This document shows, piece by piece, positions 11,568 through 23,560 of a stretch of 64,000 bases of DNA. A model generated the notes under the pieces. That model saw nothing but the letters and a program-made list of their open reading frames with translations, was not told where the DNA came from and did no database searches. Positions within the stretch are counted from its first letter, which is position 1. Every line of letters begins with the position of its first letter. Made by a program: the position numbers and the translations under genes. The stretch comes from Maylandia zebra (taxonomy: Eukaryota > Chordata > Actinopteri > Cichliformes > Cichlidae), in assembly GCF_041146795.1 (NCBI RefSeq), contig NC_135167.1, positions 6,234,454 to 6,298,453 of the forward strand, written 5' to 3'.

Positions 11568-12768
11568 ATCTTTTATATATATTTTTTTTAATTATTCAAC
11601 TTTATTCAACAAAAATTTACAATGTATTTCAATCGGGAGACCCTTCAAATCCTCATTCAACTTATTCGTCTTTCAACTCTAACTACTTCCACATATGTTG
11701 ACCCACAGATACCATTTAAACTTTAAAACGAAGTCAAGCTATTCAGCTTGTATTTATCTTTTCAATATCTTTTATACTTTTTTATTCAGTTCCAGTTTAA
11801 GTTTCATGCTTTATTTTCTAATGTACATTTTAAACATGCTCGGCTACTTGCCAGCTTCAAAACCCCTGAAATACAGACACACAGAGACATACACTCACAC
11901 AGGGAGAGAGAGACAGACAAACACACAAGGAAATACAGACACACAGAGACATACACTCACACAGAAACACACACATACATGTGCGCGCACACACACAGCG
12001 CAAATATTCAGTTTTTTTCTCATCTACATTTTAAACATCTTCAGCTACTTTCCAACTTTGAAACTTCTTCATCTGTGTGAACTTTAGCTTTCAACAGTTC
12101 AACACTTCAGCCTTCAGGTGAATGTTTCGTCCTATTTCAGCTCATTCAACATTTTTAACAACATTCAGCAGCCATTTCAGCTCAAAACATTCAGCTATCA
12201 GCATTTACACTGCAGTTTCTTCAGAAAATGCATTTTCTAGTTCTAAATGTACTAGTTAATAGTAAATACGTGACATTCTATGCAAAACCTTATTGATGGG
12301 AATCAAAAGCGTAATATTTTTGCTTAAATTTGAAATAATCTACAGGGAATTGTAATACACACTATCATCTTTTTCGCTTAAGTGTGCTGTGTATTTCAAC
12401 CCTGTACTCTTACAATACTGAATCCACACCGAAGACACTGCTGCACTGCACTGTTTCTTACACTTTAAAGTTATGCTTTAGTGTCATCTCATATTTATGC
12501 TTCCGTTTGACTAAGCCACGTTAATCTCTCCTTTTAGTTGATTGATTTGGATAAATGTAACTTAACGGTGTACTGCTAATTATAACATTTTAGCCCTTCG
12601 TATTTTCTAGTACCTAAAAAATAAGATAAAAAAAATAAAAGGAGACAACTTTATATATCACGTCGCATTCACAGGAGAATACATGTAATACACTGAACAT
12701 AGCAGTGACGTCATTGGACCCATGTATTTCACTATTCATAAATGCCCTTTTCGAGAGTTTCCGTCAGC
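11568..12768. other. Intergenic with duplicated low-complexity block
   Basis: AT- and CA-rich non-coding sequence. It contains the duplicated CA-rich blocks at 11817-12063, followed by a stretch rich in ttcagc/cattca words (about 12090-12220). No protein or RNA gene was seen before the tRNA. Confidence 0.6.
11817..12063. repeat. Nested duplications around a CA-rich tract
   Basis: A 34-nt segment starting aaatacagacacacagagac is repeated exactly at 11869-11902 and 11931-11964. Outside it, a roughly 47-nt segment with tacattttaaacat and gctact occurs at 11817-11863 and, diverged, at about 12019-12063. This indicates two rounds of local duplication or slippage. Confidence 0.8.
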
Positions 12769-12842
12769 GGCGCCGTGGCTTAGTTGGTTAAAGCGCCTGT
12801 CTAGTAAACAGGAGATCCTGGGTTCGAATCCCAGCGGTGCCT
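12769..12842 (+). tRNA. tRNA-Thr (anticodon AGT)
   Basis: A complete 74-nt cloverleaf. The 7-bp acceptor stem pairs GGCGCCG with CGGTGCC, plus discriminator T. The A box is TGGCTTAGTTGG. The anticodon stem CCTGT/ACAGG holds loop CTAGTAA, with anticodon AGT at 12803-12805. The B box is GGTTCGAATCC. CCA is not encoded and there is no intron. A TTTT Pol III terminator follows at once (12842-12845). As far as I recall it is the same as vertebrate tRNA-Thr-AGT, which argues for a functional gene rather than a SINE relic. It decodes ACU/ACC (ACC through inosine). It stands alone, about 0.8 kb upstream of the lrp3 start codon. Confidence 0.97.
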
Positions 12843-12845
12843 TTT

Positions 12846-13660
12846 ATTTCTTTCCTTTCAGTTGTTTCTTTTGTTGTTCAGTGTGCACCATTTGTCATAA
12901 CTTTACATTTACATAGTACTTTTCTCTCAGCAAAACACTTTTCCAGGTGTATGTGAAACTCAAAATACGTTATTAAATTAAAAGGGACTGTATAATTTAT
13001 TTTAAAGTCCAACTTGCAGTACAAGAGTTTAACCACACGAGGGCGAAAGTGAAAGGGCATACTCATAAAAGAATCAGAGCACAAGCGGGCGAGAGGGAGA
13101 AGATTGTTATGTATCTTTCCTACCAGAAGCCGTCTACGTAATTCTGTATTTCAGTTCAATATATAAAGTTTCATCTGGAGAAAGAGGGGACAAGGCTTAA
13201 GAATTATGTGAGCCACTTTTTTTCATTTAAGATGTGGAAAGCTGAGTAGAGTCAGCCAAAGTTAGAGCGGAAGTAGTCTTCAAGAAAACAAAAAATTTCT
13301 AGCTTTGCATCTCAACTGTAATTTTAAACTACAAATCCAAACCCTATATAATCTTGATTTTTATATCTAAGACTATAGTCTATAAGACGTTTAGTTTTAT
13401 AATGCTGCAAAACTTAACGTTTGCCACGAAGCCTTTATTTTGAAGGGAGTAACAAGAAGCCGCATCGCTAGTTGGAGCTAACTTGATCGTAGCGTCTTGG
13501 CTACCGCTGCAAAAGAAGGACACAATGCCTTTTCACGGCAAGGAGGAGCTCTAGCTGTGTCCAGGCTGGACGCAGATGCCGGAGCTAGTGTGGATCGCAC
13601 AGATGTGGAGCGAACAGCGAAACGCGTGTGGGAGATAATAGCAGAGGTCCCCGCCGGACC
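12846..13660 (+). promoter_or_regulatory. lrp3: lrp3 upstream region and presumed 5' UTR
   Basis: Sequence before the lrp3 ATG. The last 200 bases are richer in CpG and GC (for example cgctgcaaaagaagg, gccggagctag) than the flanks, as expected for a CpG-type promoter. A TATA-like atatataaag lies near 13160, but too far upstream to be assigned. The transcription start cannot be placed from sequence alone. Confidence 0.4.
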
Positions 13661-16600
13661 ATGGGACTGACGGTACTGCCCCTGCTGCTGCCTCTTCTCG
13701 GGCTGCTGTGGCTCCGCTGTGCTCTGCTCTGTGCAGGTGAGAAACAACAATGCGTCTCTACACCGCTGTGATGTTTTAGACGGAGGCTTGTTCTAATTAG
13801 TTTAGAAAGCTCTGCCTGTGATGTTCACGAACACATGATGGCATGCACAAGTGATCCGCATTGCCCGGTGAAATGTAAGTGGCCATGCTTTTCTATTTCT
13901 TGATCCGTGTTCGCATCTTTACGGGAGATCCGGTAATTTACAAAGCTCCTACTATGATTACATCAGTGACTATCAGAGCGGAGCGTCTCTGTGTTCACAC
14001 CCGAGCAGCAGCAGTGGGTGTTATTTTGTCTACTACTGTGTGTCTCTGATTAAGTGATCTGATAGATGAAGACGGTTTGTTTTCATTGTTTTGATTGGAT
14101 GGAGGGAGAGCACAGAGGCTATCGTTGTGCAGAAACCTGCGGGATTATTGATCTGTGGTGGGTAAATGATCACGGTTAGTGTGGAAACATGGACGCGCTT
14201 TCGCAAATGTGATACTGCTGCTATCGGCATTACATCACTGCTTCTCTGCAGCCAGTCAACCCCACGGTCCCCTCCTCCCCCCTCCATTGTCATACACTGC
14301 ACTTAATTGGCATTTAAATAAAGAGGAAGGCTGCTAAAGGGACACAGAGTGAGAGTTTGGAGGTGTGTGTGTGATCCAGGTGTTAACATTGTGTGGGGTC
14401 GAGGGTTCTGGACTGTGTCTTCATTATGGGGACAGAAAGCCAGTCCAGATAATTCAGGTCTTCAAAAATTAAGATAAAGGGATATGTTCAGGTTAGGTTT
14501 TTGGGTTAGACAAGTTGTAGTTAGGGTAAGATCATGAATGTTAAGTCAGGGTGATGTGAGACTGAGGAGAGAAGAGATTTGCACGATTAAAGGGGAACAC
14601 ACCATCCCAACTCAGGAACCTTCAAGCTTTGAGGTTGGCTGATGTGTCCAGTGTGCATGTTGTCCTTATGCCTGGTGCTCCAGCCTGTGTTGCTGTCTGT
14701 TCCCCTGTGCTGGCAACCTGTCCAGGATGTCCACGAGTCTAGTCGGATAAGCGGTTTAAAAAGCAAAAAGTCAAAAAAAGAATTGATGTTTTCACACATA
14801 AAGTTCTAGGGTGATTGAAGTTGCATGCACAAATACACACACAAGCTGCAACTGCATTCAGTATCTCCACATTTTACCTGAGCTCATGATTATGTGTGGT
14901 TTTTGAGAACAATGCAGATTAAAAACTGAAGGGCTTAATGCTGAAGTGCAACCTTAATCCACTTGTTTCTCTCAGGTACGCTTCACTGTAATCAGAGCAG
15001 GAAATTAAAAAGGGACATTTACATGCCTTAAAAGCTATAAATGCAATTTCAAATGTTTTTGTAAAAAAACAAACAAAACTTAATATCCCTTTATACACAT
15101 TTCAGTGAAAGTTTGGCATGGTTTACTCCATTACATTTGTTTGAAAGCTATTAAACTACAGGTTTGATATATGTTAAGCTAGAAAACACACAAATATTAT
15201 CAGCACCACTGAGGTTTACATCACCTAACCCAAGGTAGCTCCTAAAAAAAACTACGGGAAGTTTTTTCACATCTAATAATTCCAGCGTGATGCTAATAAT
15301 CAGCCACGGGATCGACATAATAATCTCCTTTAAGGAACATTTTACAGCTGATCTTCATTAAATGTGAATGCAGCGTCAAAACCTATAGATGTAGTTTTCC
15401 CACCACTATCTATTAGTGTGTCTTGTGTTGTTACGTTTTGTGTATTCACCTTTCACTGATAAAACACTATTTTAATATTTTGATGACTCTATTGGCGTCT
15501 GAGCTGGAGTTGTTCTTGGCTGCAGTGCATTTTGGAGTCTCTGGATGTCATAGAGAAAAGGTTTGCTCCCTGAGCAACTATTGTTGGTGAACTGTTCATG
15601 TTCTGTAGTTTAAGCATAAAACAGCAGCTAAATCTTATTTTTTTACATCTGTTGGTAAACCAAAAATAGTGAGTTAATGTGAATTTTCTTTCTCTCTCTC
15701 TTTCTCTCTGTGATCAGATTTTTCCAGCATCTGAGTTTGAAAGTAGATGAAACACAAACACAACAGTCAAAATGTGCTTCAGTTCTCTTATTCATTGTAC
15801 CAAACAACAGCATTGTGTAGCAGCTTGGTCCAGCCCAGTATGTGTAGGTATTTATGTGTGTGCTAAGTTAGTGTGGATAATCGATATCCGCACTTAAACG
15901 ATTCCTCCCTCCGCCACCCTGCTTCACTCTGCTGACTTTACTGATTCATCAAGTAAGCCAGAAACAAACAGCACTAAGCAGCAGACTCCCTGCTGTGTGT
16001 CAGCGCTGGATCATAGTTGAGCTAATGTTCTGTCTCTGTGGTTTTGGTTAATTAAGAGGCTTGTTAGACAGCGTTTCCTTGCATGTGTTTCATTCTTTCT
16101 GTGGCATTAAGCAGTAATGCGATGATTAATGCGCCTGCTCTATATTATTGCTTTCAGCACAAGAATGAAATGAGATACTTCCCATTCCACATTTATGTTG
16201 CAGATTATGATGCCGGTAACTTGATCGCTGCGCCTTTACTTAGAAAAACAACAGGATTCAGTGCCTGCACACCACACAGAGGTTTGCGTGTTAGTCCTGG
16301 AGCTTTTCCTGGCCTGCTCACACATTTGTGTTGCTCCCTGGAGTAATGGTGTGATGGCAGCAGGAGATGCTGTTGCCTTGGCTGCCAGTTTGGCTGCTGC
16401 TTCTGTTTAAAGCTCCATCTGATCAGCGTGGAGCTTCCCCACAATGGCACTAAGGTCATTTGTCTTGTCAGTGAATCGTTTAGTGTTTTTTGTAGCGGTC
16501 ACAAATAAAAGAATGAGGATAAAACGGTTTATAGAGTGTGGAAGCCAACATTTTGGTAATGCTCGATGTCTGCCAAGTGTTCGTGTTCTTAGTTCTGATG

Positions 16601-19600
16601 TGCACAAGGAGCATTCAGACCGACCTCCCTAATATGTATGCTGCCATCCCCCCTGTCTTTTTTGAGACAGGCTGCAGCGAGCAGGTGGAGATCCATACAG
16701 AGCGGAGGGGTGTGATCTACAGCCCTTCCTGGCCTTTAAACTACCCAGCTGGGGTCAACTGCAGCTGGCATATTCAGGGGGGTCAAGGAGAAGTTATTAC
16801 CATCAGGTAGAGTCCCTGAAACATACGCTGCATACATATGATATTTCTATAACCGAGTCACCTAAACTCATGTTCCATGCTCCAGTTTCCGTAACTTCGA
16901 CCTGGCGGAGTCAGGAAAATGCATGGGAGACTGGCTCCTGCTGACACCTACGTGGAAGAGAGAATCCAGGCTATGTGGCTCGGTGCTGCCGCAGCCCTTC
17001 ATCTCCACCAGGGGGCGTGTTTGGCTCTTCTTCCACTCTCAAGCCAACAGCTCTGGGCAAGCCCAGGGCTTCCGACTCTCTTACATCAGAGGTAAGCTGG
17101 AGAATATTTGCATATTGCTTATCCACTCCATAAACATACCAGAGTGCGTGAAAATATTAGAAATACCTCTACAGTTTAATCCATTAGCAACACCCACTGC
17201 AAACTCATTATTAAATAAAATGAAATAAAATAATAAATAAATAAAAAAAATAAAATAAAATGAATTATCATGTTTATAACATTTACGTCAGGGCCACCTG
17301 CAGTATTTTATATTTGAACATAAGCATCTGTTCTGGGACCTCCCCATGCTTCTATGCACATATGTGGAAAACACGAGGTGGGTAAAGTAGCAGCAGAATC
17401 TCTGTGCAGACCAGAGCATGCATCAGTAACAGCAGTTATAACAACATAGAGGTCAAGATGCAGCATTAAAACAGAGATTTAATAAAGCCATAATAAAGTT
17501 TTGTGAGGGTTGAATTAATAGAGCTGTTTTGTATGTTTACACAGGGTTACTGCTTTGTTTGTTTTGATATAATCATCCACAATACTAATGCATTTTTTTT
17601 GTTATGGTTTGTCTTTTTTTAAAAAGCTGAGAAAAGCCTAAAACCTGTGATATTGATTGCAGTTGGACATGGCAGACAGATGAGACTGGCAACTATCTCT
17701 TGGGGGGTAAAAGTGATGTTTTAGCAGCTAACCAGACATATTCTTTTTTTAGGTCACCTAGGTCAGAGCAGCTGTCAGTCAGATGAATTCCTCTGTGGGA
17801 ATGGGAAGTGTCTTCCTCGCTCCTGGAAGTGCAACGGTCAGGATGAATGTGGGGATGCCTCGGATGAACGCAGCTGCTTGCCGACTCCCACTGAGGCGCA
17901 GCCGGGCCTCTGCCCCTTTGGCTCTCTGCCGTGCACCGAGGCCCAGTCCACCCGATGCCTGCCCGCGGGCCTGCGCTGCAACGGAGCCCGGGACTGCCAC
18001 GATGGAAGTGACGAACTGGGTTGCCCTGACACTACTTGTGGCAAACGTCTGGGGAACTTTTATGGCTCGTTTGCCTCTCCCGATTTTTTCCGTGCGAACC
18101 GTAGCGGCGACACTGAGCTGAGATGCTCCTGGTTGTTGGACACTCAGGACCCTAAGCCCATTGTTCTGCAGCTGGACCTGCAGCTGGGGCCTGGAGATTT
18201 GCTGCATGTCTATGACGGCCTGCTGCAGCGAGCGGAGCATCTGTTACAGGTGTTGTCATATCACAACAACAGGCGGCCCGCCCTGTTGGAGTCGAGCCGG
18301 GGACAGATGAGCGTTTTGTACATGGCCCAGCCTCACAGTCCGGGGCATGGTTTCAATGCTACATATCAGGTACTGAGGTTGGCTAATGTTCATTTCATTC
18401 ATCGTTTATTCTCATCTATCCTTTGAAATTCTTTCACCTCTTTTTTTAAAGTTGTTTAAAACTTTTAATTTGTCAAAAGTTACAGTGTTTTTCTTTTTTA
18501 ATCCAAAGTAACTGATTTAGAAACAGTAACTGCTCTTTTTGTTCAGAAAACACAGTCAGTTAAGTATAGTACAAGTTGTCCCTTCTGTGTCTAGACAGTG
18601 ATGCATTTCTCCTCCATCCTACCAGGTGAAAGGTTACTGTTTTCCTGGCGAGCGTCCCTGCGGCAGTGATCAGGGCTGTTACTCTGAACGCCAGCGCTGT
18701 GACGGCTACTGGCACTGCCCATCTGGTCGAGATGAGGAGGGCTGTCCGATGTGTCCAGATGGAGAGTTCCCCTGCGAGGGTGGTACAGGAATGTGTTACC
18801 CAGCCTCTGAACGCTGCAACAACCAGAAGAGGTGTCCAGATGGGTCGGACGAGAAGAACTGCTACGATTGCCAACCTGGAAACTTCCACTGTGGGACTAA
18901 CCTGTGTATCTTTGAGACGTGGCGCTGTGACGGCCAGGAGGACTGTTTAGATGGAAGCGATGAGAGGGACTGCTTGGCAGCAGTGCCCAGGAAAGTGATC
19001 ACAGCTGCCCTGATCGGCAGTCTGGTCTGCAGTCTCCTGTTGGTTATTGCTCTTGGCTGTGCCCTTAAACTGCACTCCCTCAGGAACCGAGAGTACAGGT
19101 GGGCCCTCATTCTGCCACTAAATGAATGTTAAGTCAGAGGAACGCTGGGATGGTGTTGATTGTTGCAGCTGCCAGAAACTGTAGAAGTGAAAGTATTTTT
19201 GTGGGTTTTCAAATAGTTTTCCTGATTTTTCCCTAATCCTGCTCTGTTTTTTCCTTCCTCACTCCTTTACAGAGCTTTTGAGACGCAGATGACTCGCATG
19301 GAGGCCGACTTTGTCCAGAGAGAGGCTCCTCCTTCATATGGTCAGTTAATAGCCCAGGGTCTTATCCCTCCGGTGGAAGATTTTCCTGTATACAATCCCA
19401 CCCAGGTAACAAATTCGCGCACACTAACAGACACTGGCGACGCTGCATTTAGAGAGAAATGAACTTCAGCGTGTTTCTGTTTTAATCCCCCGTCATCCAG
19501 GCTTCAGTGTTACAGAATCTTCGGTTGGCAATGCGCAGGCAGATAAGGCGTCACTCAACTCGCCGCTCCACTTCCTCCTCTTCCAGACGACGTCTAGGCC

Positions 19601-20313
19601 ATCTTTGGAATCGCTTGTTCCGTAGTGGAGGACGAGGCAGAGGCCACGCCCCACTCCTGGATCCCCCTGGACCCACGCAGATCACACTAGGGCTTCACAG
19701 CTACCGGACTGTCGGGGAGCAGGGACCTCAGAACAGGGCCATGTCTGCAGGTGGGTCTGACGTAGTGGGTGTGGACCTGCCGGAGAGCCCTGCATCGCCT
19801 CTCTCCTTTCATTCAGTAGACAGTCCAGAGGAGGAAGAGGACCTGTCACCTGTCAGCAGAGATGGCAGCAGGGCTGCAGAGTCTTCACCTCCCACTCCTT
19901 GCCAGAGTGACTCCTCAGTACAAAGTGGACTTCCTCTCTCCCCCCAGGAAGCCTCTGTACCCCTGTGCCCACCCCGGGCATCTAGAAAATTGGTTCTGGA
20001 GCTTGCAGTTAACCTGAAGGGGGTTTCCTTAAGACGTTACTCCCCCTTAGGACCTTTGTCCCCTATTTCACCCCCTGTGTTTCCCAGCAGTTCCCAGACA
20101 CCATCAACTCAACCTCAACCACAGGGTTCAGAGGTGACTTCACCCACCGAGCCCTTATTTTCCTCTGTGAAACCAGAGGACAGTGACAGCCAGTTTACTG
20201 TGAACGTGCCAAGCAGGGATGAGATGAAACCAGAGGCAAGAAGCAGCCTATGCAGGTTCGGCAGAAGCATCAGTGAAGAGGGAGGAGATTTAGGAAGGGA
20301 GACGCTGTGCTGA
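13661..20313 (+). CDS. lrp3: Low-density lipoprotein receptor-related protein 3
   Basis: Type I single-pass membrane receptor of the LRP3/LRP10/LRP12 group; ligands are poorly defined and endocytic or trafficking roles are presumed. Exons: 13661-13736, 16671-16806, 16886-17091, 17753-18369, 18626-19098, 19273-19405 and 19501-20313. Phases agree and the total is 817 codons plus stop (human about 770). A Leu-rich signal peptide occupies residues 1-26. CUB1 spans about 27-138, LDLa modules 1 and 2 about 147-234, CUB2 about 239-345 and LDLa modules 3-5 about 350-466. All LDLa modules keep six cysteines and an SDE-like calcium motif (GRDE in module 3). The membrane helix (about 475-497) includes [11 protein letters not shown]. 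The 300-residue tail holds a PPSY (PPxY) motif, an Arg/Ser-rich block near the start of the last exon and a Pro/Ser-rich end. The start codon is the first ATG preceding the signal peptide. The sequence around [11 protein letters not shown] and [13 protein letters not shown] fits LRP3 rather than LRP10 or LRP12. Confidence 0.95.
13737..16670 (+). other. lrp3: lrp3 intron 1
   Basis: Intron after the signal-peptide exon (donor gtgaga, acceptor gagacag). It contains a degraded fish repeat at about 14650-14765 and a CT-rich tract at 15689-15710. Otherwise it is unremarkable, with no extra coding exon seen. Confidence 0.75.
14650..14765 (+). repeat. Degraded interspersed repeat (ggcaacctgtccagg family)
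   Basis: Contains ggcaacctgtccaggatgt and ends in gtcggataagcggtttaaa. This matches the form of a common fish repeat whose minus-strand relatives appear here at 37430-37505 and 50427-50520. It is old and truncated. Confidence 0.45.
17092..17752 (+). other. lrp3: lrp3 intron 3 with AAATA-rich tract
   Basis: Intron between the CUB1 and LDLa exons. A simple AAATA/AAAT-rich tract occupies about 17213-17262. The acceptor is preceded by a T-run (ttctttttttag). No other feature was recognised. Confidence 0.75.
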
Positions 20314-23300
20314 AAAGTTTAGGATGACGCTCTCCTCACTGTCGAGAGCTGGCAATTGCAATATCAGTTCTGATAAAGTGTCCTTGAGATGTGACTCCAC
20401 CAGAGTCAGAGGTGAGAACCTGTACTTCAGCCTTTTGTTTGGAGGGGGTACAATATGAAACTCAATAAATATCACTCCATTTCATTATTTGAATGCATAA
20501 AATGTGCAGTTGCAAACAATTATGCACATGCAGTCTTATCCTAAGACGAATAAAACCAGCATTAGTCGTTCTTCCTGTAAATTGCTTTCTAAAGCTCATG
20601 CCAGAGCTTAACTACTTCATTTAAATGCAAACAGATAGCCCCAATTAGCCCGTTATGATATTTACCCTGAATTTGTTCCAAAAGATTAAATCCAGTTTTG
20701 GCCACAAGTACTAATACAACCCACTACTGGCAAAATGTATCTGAAATGCCAAAACAGCCTTTATGTCTTTACCCAAAGCCATTATGCACCGCTACATACT
20801 GTGAGCCATAACAGCCTAATGAGTGAACACACAAATTGATCTGATCGATCCTCTATTCTTTCTTGTTCCCTTTTATTGTTTATGTTAGTTGTTATTGTTT
20901 TATGACATCATTAATATGTCACGGCTGAGTGCATCAATTAAGGATGTTGTTGCTGAAATTTTACATTTTTTTTTAAAATATTGGCAACAAATCCTGTGAT
21001 TTGTCCACATCAACCTTCTTAAAGACATAACAGCAGTAAGGAGAGAAATCAGACAAAGCCGTGGACATCGAACAGAATAACACACGAGGTGCACTCGTGG
21101 AAGCAGGAGTTTGAAACTCTTATGTATTTATTCATTATTTAACACATTTTTGTAATTTCCTTATAAGATCTTATTTTACACATTGATAAATATGATGATA
21201 AATAGATGGAATATTGAGCTGAATATTGACTCTACATTTCCATGAAGAGTCAATATTCAATATTCAGGGATTGTTCAGGGATTTGTTCTTCATGGTTACA
21301 TAATAACAGACCATTACAGATATCACTGGTTGATTTTGGTCTTGTTGTGCGTTTTGTTGACAGTAAGAAATGTCTTGAAATACAGCTTTGAACCGTGTCA
21401 GAAAAAGGTTTGATATTTTTTTTAATAGGTTTTTATATTTTCCTGTGGAGAGTTTGATGAAAATAGCACACCTGGTAGTCTAGGTTACCCTAGTGTAGGC
21501 TAGGATAGTTTCTGTCTGAAGGCAGTCATTAAAGCTAGTTTTCCCCTCTGTTTTATAACCTTGTGCTAAGCTAAGTAGGTGCAAGCTATAGTATATATTT
21601 ATAATTGAGAATTTGGAAGCTTATCTCCCAGAAAAAATATCAACTTTTCCTTTAACACTTGCGCAGTGTCAGTATTGATTCATCAGACATCATTTTGACC
21701 ACTTTTAAGAAACATCAAGAACTTATTTATTCACTTTTATCAATTGTAGCTTTAGTTTTTATCTTCATGTATGATCAGTTTAATATAAGCCAAACTTGGA
21801 TGAAGATTTACAAAGTGAGTCCAAGAATATTGCCTCTAACTCTGTTCAGCCTCTCATCCTTTTCATAATAAACCAAACCTGTCCCGTTAAACAAAGTCCA
21901 TCCTTTTAAATGAACCCGACTTTATATATATATATATATATGAGTGTTTGCATTGACCTCCATTCAGTGCACTGACTGTATGTGAATGCCCAAGAAACTT
22001 TGGAAAGAGGAGCTTCACATGGAAATAACATGTTTGTTCACTGTTCATCCCAGTCGATGACTGGGTCACCGTGGATGTCTGGACTGCTGGTTTATTCTGG
22101 TGGAAATTCAAATCTATGCTGTGGAATTTTCTAATACTGGACGCTTAAGCAAAGACCTCTATTTTCAAGTCTTCAGTGGAGACCTGTACAAAGTTTTGCT
22201 TTACGTTTCTCTTTCTGCCTTGAAGTTATTGCCTGTTTCTGGGCTGCTTTTTGACACTGGTAACATTTTGCTAATCACTGTTGGACCTTTAAAGAATGTA
22301 CCAGTCTTCTTTTGTTATAAATATCAGTGATTCCCCCCTCCCACTTGTGCTGCAGGATATTTATACTAGAAGAATAAGAAGCCAATAAGTAGTGTGGGTT
22401 TGGAGCAAAAGAGAATTGACCAGAATGCCATTTCGTGTGGAAAAACTAGATCGTTCCTACTGTTTTTTTTTCTTTAAAATGAGCTGAATGTGCCATGCTA
22501 CCCTACAAGTTTTGCCAAGAACAGCTGCTATATGTTATGTGCCATTAGAGATATCTCCATAGTCCTTCCAACTAATTTCTGCCTCATAATCTGTTCTCAT
22601 CTCCAGTTCTTTCTTTGAAATATCAAAAAATAAGCTAATTATATTTATTTATAGTTTTACAGATGTTTTACTTGTGTTCTCTTGTACGTCTATTTAAAAA
22701 ACATCCGTCCTCATTTAGCTTAAAGTGAAATCGTTTAGCTGCTGTCTGGAAAAAAAATGCGTATCTTGCTTTGTGATTTAGAGACATGCATTAAAAACGC
22801 CTTAATGGGGTTTTCCCTGTTGTTGCAATGGTCAAGGAGGGTTTATGAATCAACTCTGTGGTTTACCTGTTTGAAGAGATTAGATTTGTCTTTGTCTAGA
22901 CAACACTCTTTTATACATGTCATGTGATTGTTAAATATGACTGATCTGGAGGTACAGTGCACTAATATGTCAGAAATCTCAGCTCTGGGATTATTACAGC
23001 GAAGAGTAAGAGAAAGGGAACCTTTCAGGTCTTCTTCCATTGTATTTAAGTAGTGATTTATTCAGGATGTAGTCATCAGCTTAAGGAGAGTCATGGTAAT
23101 TTGGTACAATCTTTAGTGAAATTGTGTTACACTGACTGCTAATGTGGTTAGGTTGATGATTATGACCTGCCAGTTTAGATAAGTGTGTCTTTTCTGTTCC
23201 CTGAATTTCAGCGTTTATGCTTTAGCAAAATGTCTTCAGTATGCTTTAGTAATAGCTGTACGTTTGTATAGTTTTGTGCACAGGTAAGCACACTGGATTG

Positions 23301-23560
23301 TGGCCACTGGAAAGTAAAGTTCTGCTGAAAGCTTCTGTCTGATAATATCATCATTAGAGACTTGAGTTTGAAGCTTTGTTCCCTTCACAGGCTGAAGATG
23401 ATGTTTGTTTCTCACGTTTTGAGAATTATATTTGTATATTTTGTGCTGCAAGAGAAATGCTGCCATGGCATTGTTGGGTTTGCAGATCCAAAATTCTGTT
23501 TAATCTTCTGCTTATCATAATTTTCCTGTGCCTGCAATAAATAAACTTCAAAATTTATTT
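20314..23560 (+). promoter_or_regulatory. lrp3: Presumed lrp3 3' UTR with alternative poly(A) signals
   Basis: Non-coding sequence after the lrp3 stop, with few recognisable transposons. AATAAA occurs early at 20464-20469. It occurs again in gcaataaataaac (23536-23541), followed by a G/T-rich run typical of a downstream cleavage element. A short 3' UTR of about 170 nt and a long one of about 3.2 kb are both possible. A TA repeat lies at 21923-21941. Confidence 0.4.
21220..21259. repeat. Perfect 14-bp inverted repeat with 12-nt loop
   Basis: tgaatattgactct (21220-21233) and agagtcaatattca (21246-21259) are exact reverse complements. They could form a hairpin in a long lrp3 3' UTR. The stem is too short for a normal microRNA precursor. 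Confidence 0.85.

Noticed and set aside
16083-16459. Extra lrp3 exon in intron 1 from open frames of 80-90 codons
   Set aside because: Exon 1 joins exon 2 in phase to give a normal signal peptide and CUB start; the open frames have no homology and are not needed.
21220-21259. MicroRNA precursor
   Set aside because: The stem is only 14 bp with a 12-nt loop, too short, and flanking sequence does not extend the pairing.
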